This document shows positions 21,664 through 32,379 of a stretch of DNA of 63,379 nt, piece by piece (the first letter of the stretch is position 1; each line of letters begins with the position of its first letter). Location of the stretch: contig JAIRPI010000020.1 of assembly GCA_031257095.1 (NCBI GenBank), positions 1-63,379 of the forward strand, written 5' to 3'. The notes below the pieces were generated by a model. The model did not search any database, was not told where the DNA came from, and saw only the letters and a program-made list of their open reading frames with translations. The position numbers were made by a program, and so were the translations under genes. Source of the DNA: Mycoplasmataceae bacterium (lineage in GTDB: Bacteria; Bacillota_I; Bacilli_A; Mycoplasmatales; Mycoplasmoidaceae).

Positions 21664-21960
21664 ATGAAAGAGAATAAGGAATATGAAATAACAAAATCAA
21701 ATAGAGAAGACTGAGTTGGTGTCACTTTTCAATGTCATATAATTAATAAAGGAGTTAACGTGGCACCGAAGTGATTTAGGGAATTTGTAGAAAAGCGATT
21801 TGACCCAGCCATTAGTGAAATTAATGAACGTCTCGCTAAAAATGATGCGCGGTGAGCAAAACAAGAAGAGTTTAATAAATATGTTAGCGATTTCATTAAA
21901 CAACAAGTAGAGTTCAACAAGCATGTATTAGGCGTATTTGAAAGAAATAACCTAAAATAA
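21664..21960 (+). CDS. Small coiled-coil protein with KGVNVAPKWF motif (copy 2)
   Basis: 98 codons; an in-frame GTG at 21760 follows AAAGGAG and would give a 66-residue form. MKENKEYEITKSNREDW...HIINKGVNVAPKWF, then an extended coiled coil (ISEINERLAKNDARWAKQEEFNKYV) and the shared end FNKHVLGVFERNNLK. It is longer than copy 1 by about one extra coiled-coil unit on each side. Inverted relative to copy 1, about 3.6 kb away across topA. Ends 3 bp from the tsaD stop. Confidence 0.65.
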
Positions 21961-21963
21961 GAT

Positions 21964-22902
21964 TTATTTCTTAGTATTAACTAAATAGCAATAATGGCAT
22001 ATCATCGCCGCGTTATCAGTACAATATTCCTTACCGGGAAAAAAACATTTAATGCTAGTAAATTGTTTTCTTAGTAATTGGTTAGCACTAACACCACCAC
22101 CAAACACAATTGTTTGAGGTTTATATTTATTAACATAGTAATTCATTTTTATACTTATTTCGTCAACACACCATTTAAGAAATGAACTACCGATAATATA
22201 TTTATCTATTTTTTGTTTTTTCATTTTTAAAGAATTAACAATGTTTGTCACATGTGTTTTGGCTCCAGAAAAACTAAACACCGCTGTTGGTTCATAATGG
22301 TTAATGATGTTTATATGCTTGCTAGCCGTGTAATTTTTATCAATATTCACCCCACCCGGGTATTTGATACCAAGTACACGACCAACCTTGTCTAATGCCT
22401 CGCCAATCGCGTCGTCTTGTGTTTGGTTAACGATTATATATTTATTAATACTTTTGAATAAGTATATACATGTGTGCCCACCACTTAATACACACGCAAG
22501 TAATGGGAATTTAATTTTATCATTAGTATTCACGTGAAAAGAAAACACATGTCCTAGTAAATGATCGATGGGAATTAATTTAACATTCAATAGCGTCGCT
22601 AGCGCTTTGGCAAACACTTTCCCAACATGTAATGAACCAGGCAAACCTGGATTGCTTGTATAACATACGTGTGTTATACTTTTGTTAGATAATCGCGCTT
22701 GTTTAAGCGCTTGTAAATATACTTTGAGTAACGCTTGTTCGTGCGAACGAGCGGCTATTTCAGGAACAATTCCACCCCATTTAACATGCTGGGCGGTTGA
22801 TGAATAAATAACGTTGGCGATTATCTTATTATTCTTTGATATCGCAACACACGTGTCATCACACGAAGTTTCTATTCCAAGAATAACAATTGGTTTAGCC
22901 AT
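21964..22902 (-). CDS. tsaD: tRNA N6-threonylcarbamoyladenosine transferase
   Basis: 312 residues. With TsaB and TsaE it installs t6A37 in ANN-reading tRNAs. ILGIETSCDDTCVAISK opens the ASKHA fold; the metal-binding His pair is in DHLLGHVFSFH; ACVLSGGHTCIYL, DDAIGEALDKVGR and FGGGVSANQLLR are intact. No TGA codons. ATG lies one base after the atpC stop, so the two are coupled. Confidence 0.96.
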   Translation of the reverse strand: MAKPIVILGIETSCDDTCVAISKNNKIIANVIYSSTAQHVKWGGIVPEIAARSHEQALLKVYLQALKQARLSNKSITHVCYTSNPGLPGSLHVGKVFAKALATLLNVKLIPIDHLLGHVFSFHVNTNDKIKFPLLACVLSGGHTCIYLFKSINKYIIVNQTQDDAIGEALDKVGRVLGIKYPGGVNIDKNYTASKHINIINHYEPTAVFSFSGAKTHVTNIVNSLKMKKQKIDKYIIGSSFLKWCVDEISIKMNYYVNKYKPQTIVFGGGVSANQLLRKQFTSIKCFFPGKEYCTDNAAMICHYCYLVNTKK

Positions 22903-22903
22903 C

Positions 22904-23320
22904 TTAATGTCTTGTTAAATCGTTTAGACGTTTCAACTCATTCTTTAGTTTATTTTCTACTGAAACATCAAAATGTGAAGCATATTTTTTATTATTTTCA
23001 ATTGCTTTTTCAATTATTTGTTTACGAAGTTCGATTACTTTATTGTTTTCATCTCGAAAGTTCATTTCAAAAAAATCTGTAATAATGGTTAACGTCTTTC
23101 CATCCATTTTAAAAATACCATTGTTAACTAATGCTTCTAATTTTTTATTTTGTGTGTCGTATATATAACATATTGATGTTAATAATGAGGAAACGATCGG
23201 TTGGTGATTAGCAAGAATGCCAACAACCCCAGTGGGCGTAGTTAATGTTATTTGGTTAATTTCATCAGTAAACAAAACTCCAGATGGAGTACATACCTTT
23301 AGTAAAAACGTTTTACCCAT
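22904..23320 (-). CDS. atpC: ATP synthase epsilon subunit
   Basis: 138 residues from the ATG at 23320 ([14 protein letters not shown]), preferred over 23443, which would run into the metK start. The N-terminal beta-sandwich has [33 protein letters not shown], as in AtpC (read here in pieces); the C-terminal half is two helices. In most bacteria atpC closes the atp operon; here it heads a pair with tsaD, with no other atp gene in view. Confidence 0.88.
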   Translation of the reverse strand: MGKTFLLKVCTPSGVLFTDEINQITLTTPTGVVGILANHQPIVSSLLTSICYIYDTQNKKLEALVNNGIFKMDGKTLTIITDFFEMNFRDENNKVIELRKQIIEKAIENNKKYASHFDVSVENKLKNELKRLNDLTRH

Positions 23321-23341
23321 AAAATAATATATAAATATTAT
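23321..23341. promoter_or_regulatory. Bidirectional atpC/metK promoter gap
   Basis: Only 21 bases, all A or T, separate the two ATGs. TATAAA on the plus strand and TATTAT/TATATT on the minus strand are the only candidates for -10 boxes, so both mRNAs are probably leaderless or nearly so and the promoters overlap into the opposite coding regions. Confidence 0.5.
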
Positions 23342-24481
23342 ATGAAACAAAACTTGTTTACTAGTGAGTCGGTTGGGCGTGGGCACCCTGATAAAATATG
23401 CGATCAAATCGCTGATAAAATCCTTGATGCATGCTTGTATCAAGATAAAAATAGTCGGGTAGCGTGTGAGGTACTAGCAACTAATCGTTTAATTGTTATT
23501 GGCGGGGAAATTACCACAAAAGGATACGTGGATGTAACTAAAATCGCTTGGCAAGTGATTAAACCATTAGGGTATACCGAAAGCGATTTTACAATCATTA
23601 ATAATATTAATTCACAATCGTTAGATATTAGTCACTTAGTAGATAAGGCAAACCATGAATTAGGGGCTGGCGATCAAGGGATAGTTTATGGTTATGCGAC
23701 TAATAAAACAAAAAACTATATGCCGCTTAGTTATGTTTTAGCTAACGAGATTGTTAAGCGAACAACAAAGTTAATTGATCAAAAGAAATTTAAAGGTGCT
23801 AAGTATGATATGAAATCACAAGTAACAATTGATTGAACTAATATTGATAAGCCAATTATCGACAATATGATTGCTTCAATTCAACACGATAAAGATGTTG
23901 ATTTAAATAAATTTAGAAAATTTGTGGTCGATAACGTTTTTATTCCTTTAGCAAAGGAATATAAACTTAATACTAATTTTAAGACAAGAGTTAATCATGT
24001 TGGTGCTTTCACCATCGGTGGACCAATTGGTGACACCGGACTAACCGGAAGAAAAATAATTGTTGACAATTATGGGCCATCAGCCCATGTTGGTGGTGGT
24101 TGTTTTAGTGGGAAAGACTATACAAAAGTGGATCGTACTGGCGCTTATTTTGCACGATGAATTGCTAAAAATATTGTCGGTGCAAAATTAGCTGATCGTT
24201 GTGAAGTAGAAATTTCCTATTGTATAGGTGAACCTAAACCTGTTGCTTTTGCTATTAATTGTTTTGACACTAATAAGGTGAGTCTTCAAGATATATATAA
24301 CTCCGTTTATAAAACATTTACTTTTGATTTAGCATCAATTGTTAGACAATTACAATTAGATAGACCAATTTATTCTAATTTATCGGTATTTGGTCATTTT
24401 GGTCGCGATGAACTAAAATTACCATGAGAAAAATTAAATAAGGTTAAAGATTTATTAAGCAATTTAAACAAAGCCAAATAG
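23342..24481 (+). CDS. metK: S-adenosylmethionine synthetase
   Basis: 379 codons. Makes SAM from methionine and [35 protein letters not shown] and the P-loop-like [19 protein letters not shown] are the family signatures (listed in parts). Three Trp TGAs. The SAM serves the methyltransferases and radical SAM enzymes such as the pflA and miaB products here. Seven bases separate its stop from the DUF2130 gene. Confidence 0.97.
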
Positions 24482-24488
24482 AACACAT

Positions 24489-25727
24489 ATGAAAAAAATA
24501 AAACAAATCATTATTAATCCACAAAATCGCCAAGAAATTATTTTGCAAGAAGATGCTGCAAAAGACGATGTAATCGATTTAAACGCCCTGCACGATATAA
24601 ATCTAGATGTTTCACCAATTAATGATTTTATCGAGAAATTTAAAGATAAAGCTTTAGATGAACGTGCAAAATCTATTGCTGAAAAGGAAATAACAATCGT
24701 GCGTAATCGTTTGCAATCAGAGATTGACAACATCAACAAAACAAAAGAAAACGATATTAAAGTTGCGATAGCTAATACCAAAGAAGAATATTTACAAAAA
24801 TATCATGAAGCTAACAACACGATAGTTAAATTAGAAAGTGATTTAAAATCACTTAGCAAAGATAAAGACTTTGAATATCGTAAATTAATTGAAGATAAAG
24901 AACGTTCAATAGAAGAACTTAAAAGAGAGAATTTAAATCTCCGATCTAAAAATAAATGAGAGAAATTCCAGCAATGAGATATTTATCCCGATGGTGGTCT
25001 TGAAAATTATTGTCACGACATATATTTAAATCACATTAATAAATTCTGGCCACACATTTCGTTCACCAAAGACACACAAATTTTAGACGATGAAGGTAAA
25101 AAATCAAATAAAGGAACAAAAGGTGATTTTGTTTTAAAGGAAGAAGATGAAGAAGGTTTTTCTTTTACTATTAGTTTTGAATGCAAAAATGAAAGAGAGG
25201 ATAATTTAAAAGGTTTAAAGATTGATAAACATTACGCCCAAGCAAATATGAATAGAAATAAAAAAGGTTGTAAATATAGCGTAATTGTTACTACCTTACA
25301 ACCAGAAATGGAATTTAATATTCGTCAAGTCCAAGAATATGAGAATATGTTTATTGTTAGACCAGAATTTTTTGAAGATATTATTGTTCAACTACGTAAT
25401 ACCGAATATACCTTATTCCAAGAAACAAGAAACCTAAAAAACGAATTGATTGCATCAAAACAAGAAAACAGCGATATCAATGATTTTTGAAATAAATTTG
25501 ATAAGGGGCGAGAACAATTTAAAAAGCATTTCGTTGCTGCTTCTACAAAGTTTGAAATAGCTATTGCTGAAATTGATAAAACGATTGATCATCTTCAAAA
25601 AACTAAAGAAGCATTGCTTGGTTCACAAAATAAGTTAATTTCTTCTGAGGGTGACTTAGATGATATAACTATTAAAAGACTATCGCATAATAACCCTACC
25701 ATCAAGAAACTGTTTGAAAAAAAATAA
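24489..25727 (+). CDS. DUF2130 nuclease-like protein
   Basis: 412 codons. The N-terminal 150 residues are a long coiled coil; then GGLENYCHDIYLNH, GTKGDFVL and FTISFECKNERED. The last two give the D...E-x-K pattern expected of a PD-(D/E)xK nuclease core, as proposed for DUF2130. A second coiled coil follows. DUF2130 proteins have no settled function and sometimes lie near DNA-modification genes; none is visible here. Co-directional with metK and probably co-transcribed. Confidence 0.75.
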
Positions 25728-25764
25728 GGTATTTGTGCTATAATTTTATAAAAGAAAAAATAAT

Positions 25765-26322
25765 ATGACAATAAAAATACCTAAAAAAAGAATGCTATTT
25801 GTGTGTTCTTCACTAACAATAGTGTTACTTTCACTTATTTTTTATATCGTAGTAATGGCCGTTGGCTTTGGTTTACCTGGTATGGCTACTACTGGCAATA
25901 TCGGTTTTTGGCACCAAACATGAGACAAAACATCATCAATAAACGGTAGTGGAATATGTTGCATTGTTTTTGCTGTTTTAATTACAGCTTTATTAGTAGT
26001 TGATTATTTTTTAGTAAAAAAACATAATATTTATATTAGCAAATATTTAAAAAGAGGTGCACTTTCTATATATGTGCTTTTTATCTTAGCATTAGTACTT
26101 GCACTTGTTGGCAAACCAACACCAGAAGGAATAACCCCTTGAGTTAACCAAACTAAGTATACTGCTGCTGGTTTTGTGATTGTTATTTTCTTAGTTGTTT
26201 TACTAATTGTTCCTTGTACATACGCAATTCTTACAATCATCAAATACCGTAAAAACAAAAAACACCAAAAATCTGCTGTTCAGAAAGAACACCAAGCACA
26301 TCCAGTAAAAACCGCTAAATAA
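25765..26322 (+). CDS. Four-helix membrane protein
   Basis: 185 codons, two Trp TGAs. Hydrophobic segments at about 10-35, 70-90, 108-128 and 145-168, then a basic His/Lys-rich tail (KNKKHQKSAVQKEHQ). No recognised motif. Followed after 7 bases by a protein of the same size and topology, so the two probably act together. Confidence 0.6.
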
Positions 26323-26329
26323 TACGACT

Positions 26330-26878
26330 ATGACAAAACAACAAATACAAAGTAAATTTATACCACTTATTGAAAAAAAGCCAATTAAAGCTTTAGGGAT
26401 TATTAGTAAAATAGCATTAGGCTTAACCTTCGTTTGCTTAATTATCGGTTTTGCTTTCATGTCTAAGACAAATATACCTGCCTTTACCTTATTTCTTTGC
26501 CAATTAAAATATGGTGGTATTTCTCAAACTCACAATTTTGGTATTGGTTGAATATGCTTCATTATGATAATGATTTTTATTTTAACCGCTCTTCCACATT
26601 ACTTAATTCATTTATTAACTTTTAAAAGAATCATCATTACACCAATTATGCTTGTTCTAAGTATATTAGCTTTTGGTATGATACTTGGTTGCTTATTTGC
26701 ATCAATAAGTAGCAATCCTGAATTGAGCAGCAGCTATGGTATATATAAATTTTCTTTTGATAGCTCGTCCTTTACTAATAAAATTAAACCAACTGCACTA
26801 GGTATAGTAACTTTAATATGCGTTGTTGCCACTCTTATTGTTTCTTGCATTCCTGCTAGAAAAAAAGTTAGCAAATAA
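26330..26878 (+). CDS. Four-helix membrane protein
   Basis: 182 codons with one Trp TGA. Four hydrophobic segments and a short basic end (RKKVSK). The general plan matches the preceding gene, but residue similarity is weak. Function not recognised. Followed by rnpB. Confidence 0.6.
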
Positions 26879-26898
26879 TACTTAAAAATTATTTTTAC

Positions 26899-26904
26899 TA
26901 TAAT
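26899..26904 (+). promoter_or_regulatory. -10 box of rnpB
   Basis: TATAAT, six bases before the predicted 5' end of the RNase P RNA. No clear -35 is visible. Confidence 0.6.
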
Positions 26905-26910
26905 TCCATA

Positions 26911-27288
26911 GCAAGTAGTTGATCGCTATTTTAACTAATAGAGGAAAGTCCATGCTTGCACAAGCTGCGATGCTTGTAGTGTTCTTGTAGGATTAACAAA
27001 TAAATCCTAGCACTTGTAAAAGTGACGGCCAATGAACAACTAAATGGTTCGTAATAAAATCATATGTTGTAAGTTGCTAAGGTGCCACAGAGACGAGTTT
27101 TATTGGAAACAATAAAAATGAAACGCGGTAAACCCCAAGAGCAAGAAACCTAAATTTTGGTAAGGGAACGAGAATTCTTCAACTGAAAAGAAAACTTGAC
27201 TGCGTAAGCAGGAGATAAATGATCAACACACAAATAAGACAGATTAAGTAATGCATTATTTGTGAACAGAACATGGCTTACACTTGTA
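26911..27288 (+). ncRNA. rnpB: RNase P RNA
   Basis: About 378 nt. Ribozyme that trims tRNA 5' leaders. Conserved blocks in order: GAGGAAAGTCC (P4/CR-I), CACAGAGACGAG, GAAACGCGGTAAACCCC, and ACAGAACATGGCTTAC near the 3' end. The ends GCAAGT and ACTTGT pair as helix P1. The overall order is that of a type B (Bacillus-like) RNA, as in other Mollicutes. Ends are predicted from P1 and are good to a few bases. Confidence 0.93.
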
Positions 27289-27295
27289 ATAAACT

Positions 27296-27319
27296 AACCG
27301 CACTTGATGCGGTTTTTTT
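27296..27319 (+). terminator. rnpB terminator
   Basis: AACCGCA, loop CTTGA, TGCGGTT, then a run of Ts. It ends 5 bases before the feoB stop on the other strand. Confidence 0.85.
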
Positions 27320-27324
27320 ATTGT

Positions 27325-29415
27325 CTATCTAATAAATATTGAGCTAAACCAATAAACAACTGCGGATAAACAATAAGCGCAAGTAAATGAAACTCATAAA
27401 TTGGTAAATAATAATCTTGCTCCTATTTCTTTTTTCATTATGGCGATTGTTCCACCACAAGGCATCATCAACAATATCATTGTTATATAACTTAACATTT
27501 CATTAAGCGGAATAGCCGGTGTTGAAGTATATAAAACCCCAAGATTAGCAATGGCTATTTCTTTTGCTGGTAATGCACTTAATAATGATGTTGTTAATTT
27601 TCATCCATCATTAGAAATATGTCCGGTAGCAATATTGCCAAAACCTATTGGAATAAATAAATATTGTAATCCTCTACCAGCATAAGCAATTAATGACTTA
27701 TCAATATATTGATTATCATATCAATGGCTAAAGTTAATAACCATAATATGTGCTAATAATCATATTAATAGTCCAACACCAATAATAATTGTTGAACACT
27801 TTTTAATAAATTCAAAAATTTGGATGAGTGCTAGTTTGGTAATGATAATGAAATCTGGAGTTCTCCAATTAACCATTTCAATAATAAAGAATGAACGTTG
27901 TTTTCTAAACATTGTTTTAGAAAATATTAACCCCATAAATAAGGCGATTGTTCCAGTAATTAACACACACCCAATGACAAATAGTCAGCTATATGCTTGA
28001 TAAGGGGTATTAAGCATATTTGATGTAATTCACCCAATGACAACAATTTTTGCGCTACATGACAAAAATGGTGTTATTAAAGTAGAAATGATCCGTTCTT
28101 TTCTACTATTTGAACTTCTTGATAATAATATAGCTGGAACAGCACAACCAAAGCCAGTTAATACAGTAATAATCGTTCGCCCACTTAACCCAAAGCGTGA
28201 TAACATATTATCTAATAATACCGATATTCTTGATAACAACCCAGTTTGGTTAATAATATTAACTAAGAAAAATAAAATAAAAATCGTTGGTAAATATGAA
28301 AGAATATTAAATATTGATAACAATATTCCATCTGTAAACAACCCTCCTACTCACTTACTAGTTGCGCTACTACTAGCATAGGAGTTATGAATTCAACCTA
28401 ATACAATTTTATCAAAGAAATCCACTTGAATTAGTTCTTGGAGTTTGCCTCCAGTTCACGGTCCAAAGGCAATAAAATAAATTAAAGCTAATAATAAAAT
28501 TAATAATGGTATGCCAATTCAAGGGATTAAAAGTCGCTTATCAACTAATTTTTGTTTATTATTAGAACTTTGTGTTAATAGTGTTAAATGTTGTTTGTGT
28601 TTATTAACACATGTTGATAATAACTCCTTAATAAACTCTATTTTTTTAGTTGTTATTTGTTCGTAATAATTTTTATTATTTGTTAATTTATTTATTTTTA
28701 TTCATTGTTCAGGATATTGCGTTTTTATCTGTTCAATAAAATATTCATTACATTCTAAAATTGATAAAGCTAGAAAACGTTTGCTAATCTTATTGTTTGG
28801 CAATAATTTTTCTATATCGGTTATTAGGTTTTCGATTGTTAATCCATAGTTAACTATGCACGGATTAACAAATGATGATTTAACAATGTTATTTGTTGCC
28901 TGTTTTATTCCTTTGGATTTATTAGCTTGTGTACAAACAATATTAACACTATTTAATTTTTTTGATATTTTTTTTAGATTAAAATAGTTTTTTGGCACTT
29001 CATCAATCATATTGATGATTAGATTGGATAATAATCCAGTTTCAATCAATTGAATAGTTAATAATAAGTCTCGTTCAATCGATTGTGCGCCGACAATATT
29101 TACAATCTTATCAAAAGTAGCATGATATAAAGCGTGAGCGACAACTTGCTCTTCATCAAGCGGATGAGAAAGATTATAAATACCTGGCAAATCTACTAAC
29201 GCTACATCTTTGCGATGTCTAAATCTGCCCACAGTGTCACTAACGGTTAAACGATCAACATTAGAAGTCATTGTAGTTTTATTAGTGATGTGGTTAAAAA
29301 ATGTTGATTTACCAACATTAGGTGTCCCAAATAAAGCAAATTCATGTTTAGCTCATCGGTGATGGTCACGTTTAAGTTGATGAAATTCGTTTAATACATT
29401 AGTTTTATGTTCCAT
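27325..29415 (-). CDS. feoB: Ferrous iron transporter B
   Basis: 696 codons, about ten Trp TGAs. Membrane Fe(II) permease with an N-terminal G-protein domain. G1 GTPNVGKST, G3 DLPGIYNLSHPLDEEQV, G4 NMIDE; Gate helices include GCAVPAIL and the second half has MPCGGTIA. The stop is a TAG at 27325. An ATG three bases earlier (29418) is an equal start. Overlaps the feoA stop, so the two form one unit. Confidence 0.95.
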
Positions 29416-29644
29416 CATTTACCTCACTAACATCAATGTAAGCACAATCAGCTTTTCTTAAAACGTATTCTACACCATAAACTAACAAATGAATTAGTGT
29501 TTTAGATTTATAATAATCCAAAACAACAATTTTGTTGCCTTTCATAATACCAATGTTGTTTAATTTGTGCAAAACAAGTTTGTTTGGCGAATTAACTTTG
29601 TTAATAACCAACAACTTGTTAGCAAGTTGTGTTGTTAAATTCAT
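29405..29644 (-). CDS. feoA: FeoA-like SH3-domain protein
   Basis: 79 residues. Small beta-barrel protein thought to aid FeoB. VINKVNSPNKLVLHKLNNIGIMKGNKIVVLDYY shows the FeoA order (short loop, L..lG...G..v). No TGA codons. Overlaps feoB by 11 bases. A hairpin lies between its promoter and ATG. Confidence 0.85.
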   Translation of the reverse strand: MNLTTQLANKLLVINKVNSPNKLVLHKLNNIGIMKGNKIVVLDYYKSKTLIHLLVYGVEYVLRKADCAYIDVSEVNDGT

Positions 29645-29658
29645 CGAATAATTTTTGT

Positions 29659-29698
29659 GTTACGCAAACATACCCTGAAGCGTAACTCAATTATTATA
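29659..29698 (-). promoter_or_regulatory. feoAB promoter with inverted repeat
   Basis: On the reverse strand TATAAT (29698-29693) is followed at once by GTTACGC, a 14-base spacer, and GCGTAAC (29686-29659). The 7-bp perfect arms are the only GC-rich block in the leader. They cover the likely transcription start and end 14 bases before the ATG, so they could be an operator for a metal regulator or a leader hairpin. Confidence 0.55.
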
Positions 29699-29788
29699 TC
29701 CAAAAGATTATTAATTGTCAAGTATTAATATTTGAAAACAAAAATCCCCCCTTACCACGTTTATTTAACTTCTAAGTAAAACATTAAA

Positions 29789-31348
29789 TTAATTTAGATT
29801 TCAATTAATTTTTTTGTTATTCTTAAAAATACGGAATCCGATTCGACAAAAAATGAAGCCACAAACCATGGCAATGGTAATACCAATACAATAAACCATT
29901 TTCCCAAATAATGGATTATTATGAAATTTTGATGTAGTGGTAAATATACCTCATATCCCATCAACTCCATAAACCATGTTTACTCCCATGTCTATGCCAG
30001 CCCATGCTTGCATACCGCCAATGAAAAAGCCAGCACACGCTGCGGCAATACACGATGTAATGTAAGGAACTAGACGTGGTAACGAACAACCATAGCACAA
30101 CGGTTCATCAATTCCAAGAAATCCAGAAATAATTGATCCACCGATATTCTTTCTAAAATTAGAACCTTTAGGTGATGACAGAACTAATGCCACAGCTGCA
30201 CCTATTTGTGCAAATCCCGCCATTCCTAATAATGGATAGATGGTATTTAAACCACCATTACTTAATAACAATGTATAGATTGGGATTAAGGAAGAACTTA
30301 ATCCAAATGTTAATAATATTAAATATAAACCAGCTAATACCGCATCACCAAATGGAGCGATTTGTCCAACAGTGATGTGTTGGAAAAGTCACGACAACCC
30401 ATAAACAATATAACCACTAATAGGGAAAATAATAATGAAATTTAATATCAATAAACACAAAATTGTTAATATCGGAACAATGACAAAAGCAACAGAATGA
30501 TGAATTAATTTTGACCATAATCTTTCAATATAAATAGAAGCCACACACGCAAGGATAACACCAAACATCGAGCCTAATGGTGCACCAACGTTATATGACT
30601 TTGTATCAACATCAAAGTTTGCTAACCCAGAGGTAAGTCAATTCCAATGGACTGAGTTAACAGGGATTCCTAAAAACATGTTATTGCTATATAAAGACGC
30701 ATAAACGCCTCCAGCGACTGATGTAAACATCGCCCCCATGATTGCCCCGCACCAAGGTTTACCATTAAATATTTCATTAAACCGTCAACCAACCATAACT
30801 AAGAAAACACCAACCCAAGCCAACAAAGCGAGTGAAAAAAAGTTATATCATTGGTGAGCAACTATTCATTGTTTACTATTTTCATAACCAGTATCATTAA
30901 AGTGTGGTACAGAAATTTGAATAATTGTTGCGATTGCTGTTATGATACCAGCAGCAATAAAGCAAGGAATCAAAGGAGCAAATATTTTGGAAAATTTAGA
31001 CAAAGCTTGTGAAAAATAATTTTTTCTATATTTCTTTTTTATATCATCAAAATTTTGTGAATTATTAGTCGGTTCTACAATAGTAGTTGGTGTAACTTGT
31101 TTATTGTCGAACATGTTTTTTATTTGTGCATAAACTTGATCAACAATCCCAACCCCCAAAATGATTTGGAATTCCTCACCGTTTTGAATAACACCAATTA
31201 CACCTTTAATTGTTTTTATATCGTTTGCATCTGGCTGTTCATTTAAAAACGTTATTCTTAAACGTGTTAAACAATGTGAGATTTTTTCCACTTTATAATT
31301 TTCAATTTTTGAGAATAAATCTTGTGCTATTTGATTACTATCAGCCAT
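29789..31348 (-). CDS. PTS sugar-specific EIIBC component (glucose-superfamily)
   Basis: 519 codons. N-terminal EIIB of the Glc/Suc type with phospho-Cys in ISHCLTRLRIT (C26), a linker, then EIIC with about ten helices. The late loop GFLGIDEPLCYGCSLPRL matches the G-I-T/D-E-P substrate motif of EIIC proteins for sucrose, trehalose, beta-glucosides or MurNAc. No EIIA is fused. The exact sugar cannot be read from this. Many Trp TGAs. About 140 bp of leaderless space separate it from feoA. Confidence 0.85.
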
Positions 31349-31419
31349 GTACTAATTATATATATTGCAAAACCATACTCGCTTTTAATAGAATAATAAG
31401 AAATAATTATAATTAGCGT

Positions 31420-32379
31420 ATGGATTTAATCGTTGCTTGCCGCGAAATATTTTTAACAAAGAAAATTACTAAACCTTTAAACATTTTTCTTAGTAACAAC
31501 GTTTATAGAAACATTCTTTTATTAGTAGACAAGCAAGCATCGAAAACAATTTTTTGAAACCACTTACTATTTACTCTTAGACGTAAACGTTTACACTACA
31601 ATGTGGTCTTAGTTAAAGCTGACACTGAAAGTGTAGAAATAAAACAACCAACAGATCTCATTATTAGCATTGGCCAACGTTTGGTTCATGATGTTGTTAA
31701 ACGTAGCAATAAGACCGAAATATATCATTGTGCAATCGAAACAACCAGATCATGAATTACAAGTTATGGGACAGGAGTGATGTGAACCAATGGACAAGCA
31801 GCTTTAACAACATTAATTCCAAACACAATAATTGCTCTTTATGATAATAAATTCGTGTGAGACAATAATGATTTGGTTTATTTTTTTCATGGGGTTTTAT
31901 TATCGTTTGAAGCGGCATTAAATAAAGACGCTAACGAATATGTTCGTACTAATGCGTTAGCTGGAATTATGTTGTTTTTTAAACAATATCGTTTGATTCA
32001 AAGCGAGAAAAAAAGCAAGAATATTAGTTATCAATTATTACTTGCTGACATTTTAATGAAAAACGCCTACATTAATGCGCCATTAAGTCAAGAAACACAA
32101 AAAATAGCCTTAACTGCTAAAAATTATTTTGAATATCGCCGTGCGCTTGATCATAGTTCACGCGATATTATGAAATATCATCTAGAGTTTCACAAAGATG
32201 AATTAATTGATTTTTTTAATCATGAAAAATATGATTTGTCGCGATTTATTGAAGATTTTAATAACCTGTACAACCAATTTGTTCAACAAAAACAAGCAGA
32301 ACCACTATTGTTAGATGTTTTTGATAAAAAGATGTTAGAAACATTAAGCGAAGGGCAAAAGACAAGGAGAATTGATTAA
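31420..32379 (+). CDS. Degenerate Fe-ADH / dehydroquinate-synthase-fold protein (first of pair)
   Basis: 319 codons, several Trp TGAs. NILLLVDKQ followed by DLIISIGQRLVHDVVKRS resembles the nucleotide-binding DxIIxxGGGxxxDxAK stretch of the iron-alcohol-dehydrogenase / glycerol-1-phosphate-dehydrogenase superfamily, with the triple Gly lost. The metal-binding C-terminal half has no clear ligands. The stop overlaps the next ATG (TAATG). Enzyme activity is doubtful. Confidence 0.5.

Noticed and set aside
23321-23443. atpC start at 23443
   Set aside because: The extra 41 residues lie over the metK start and do not resemble AtpC.
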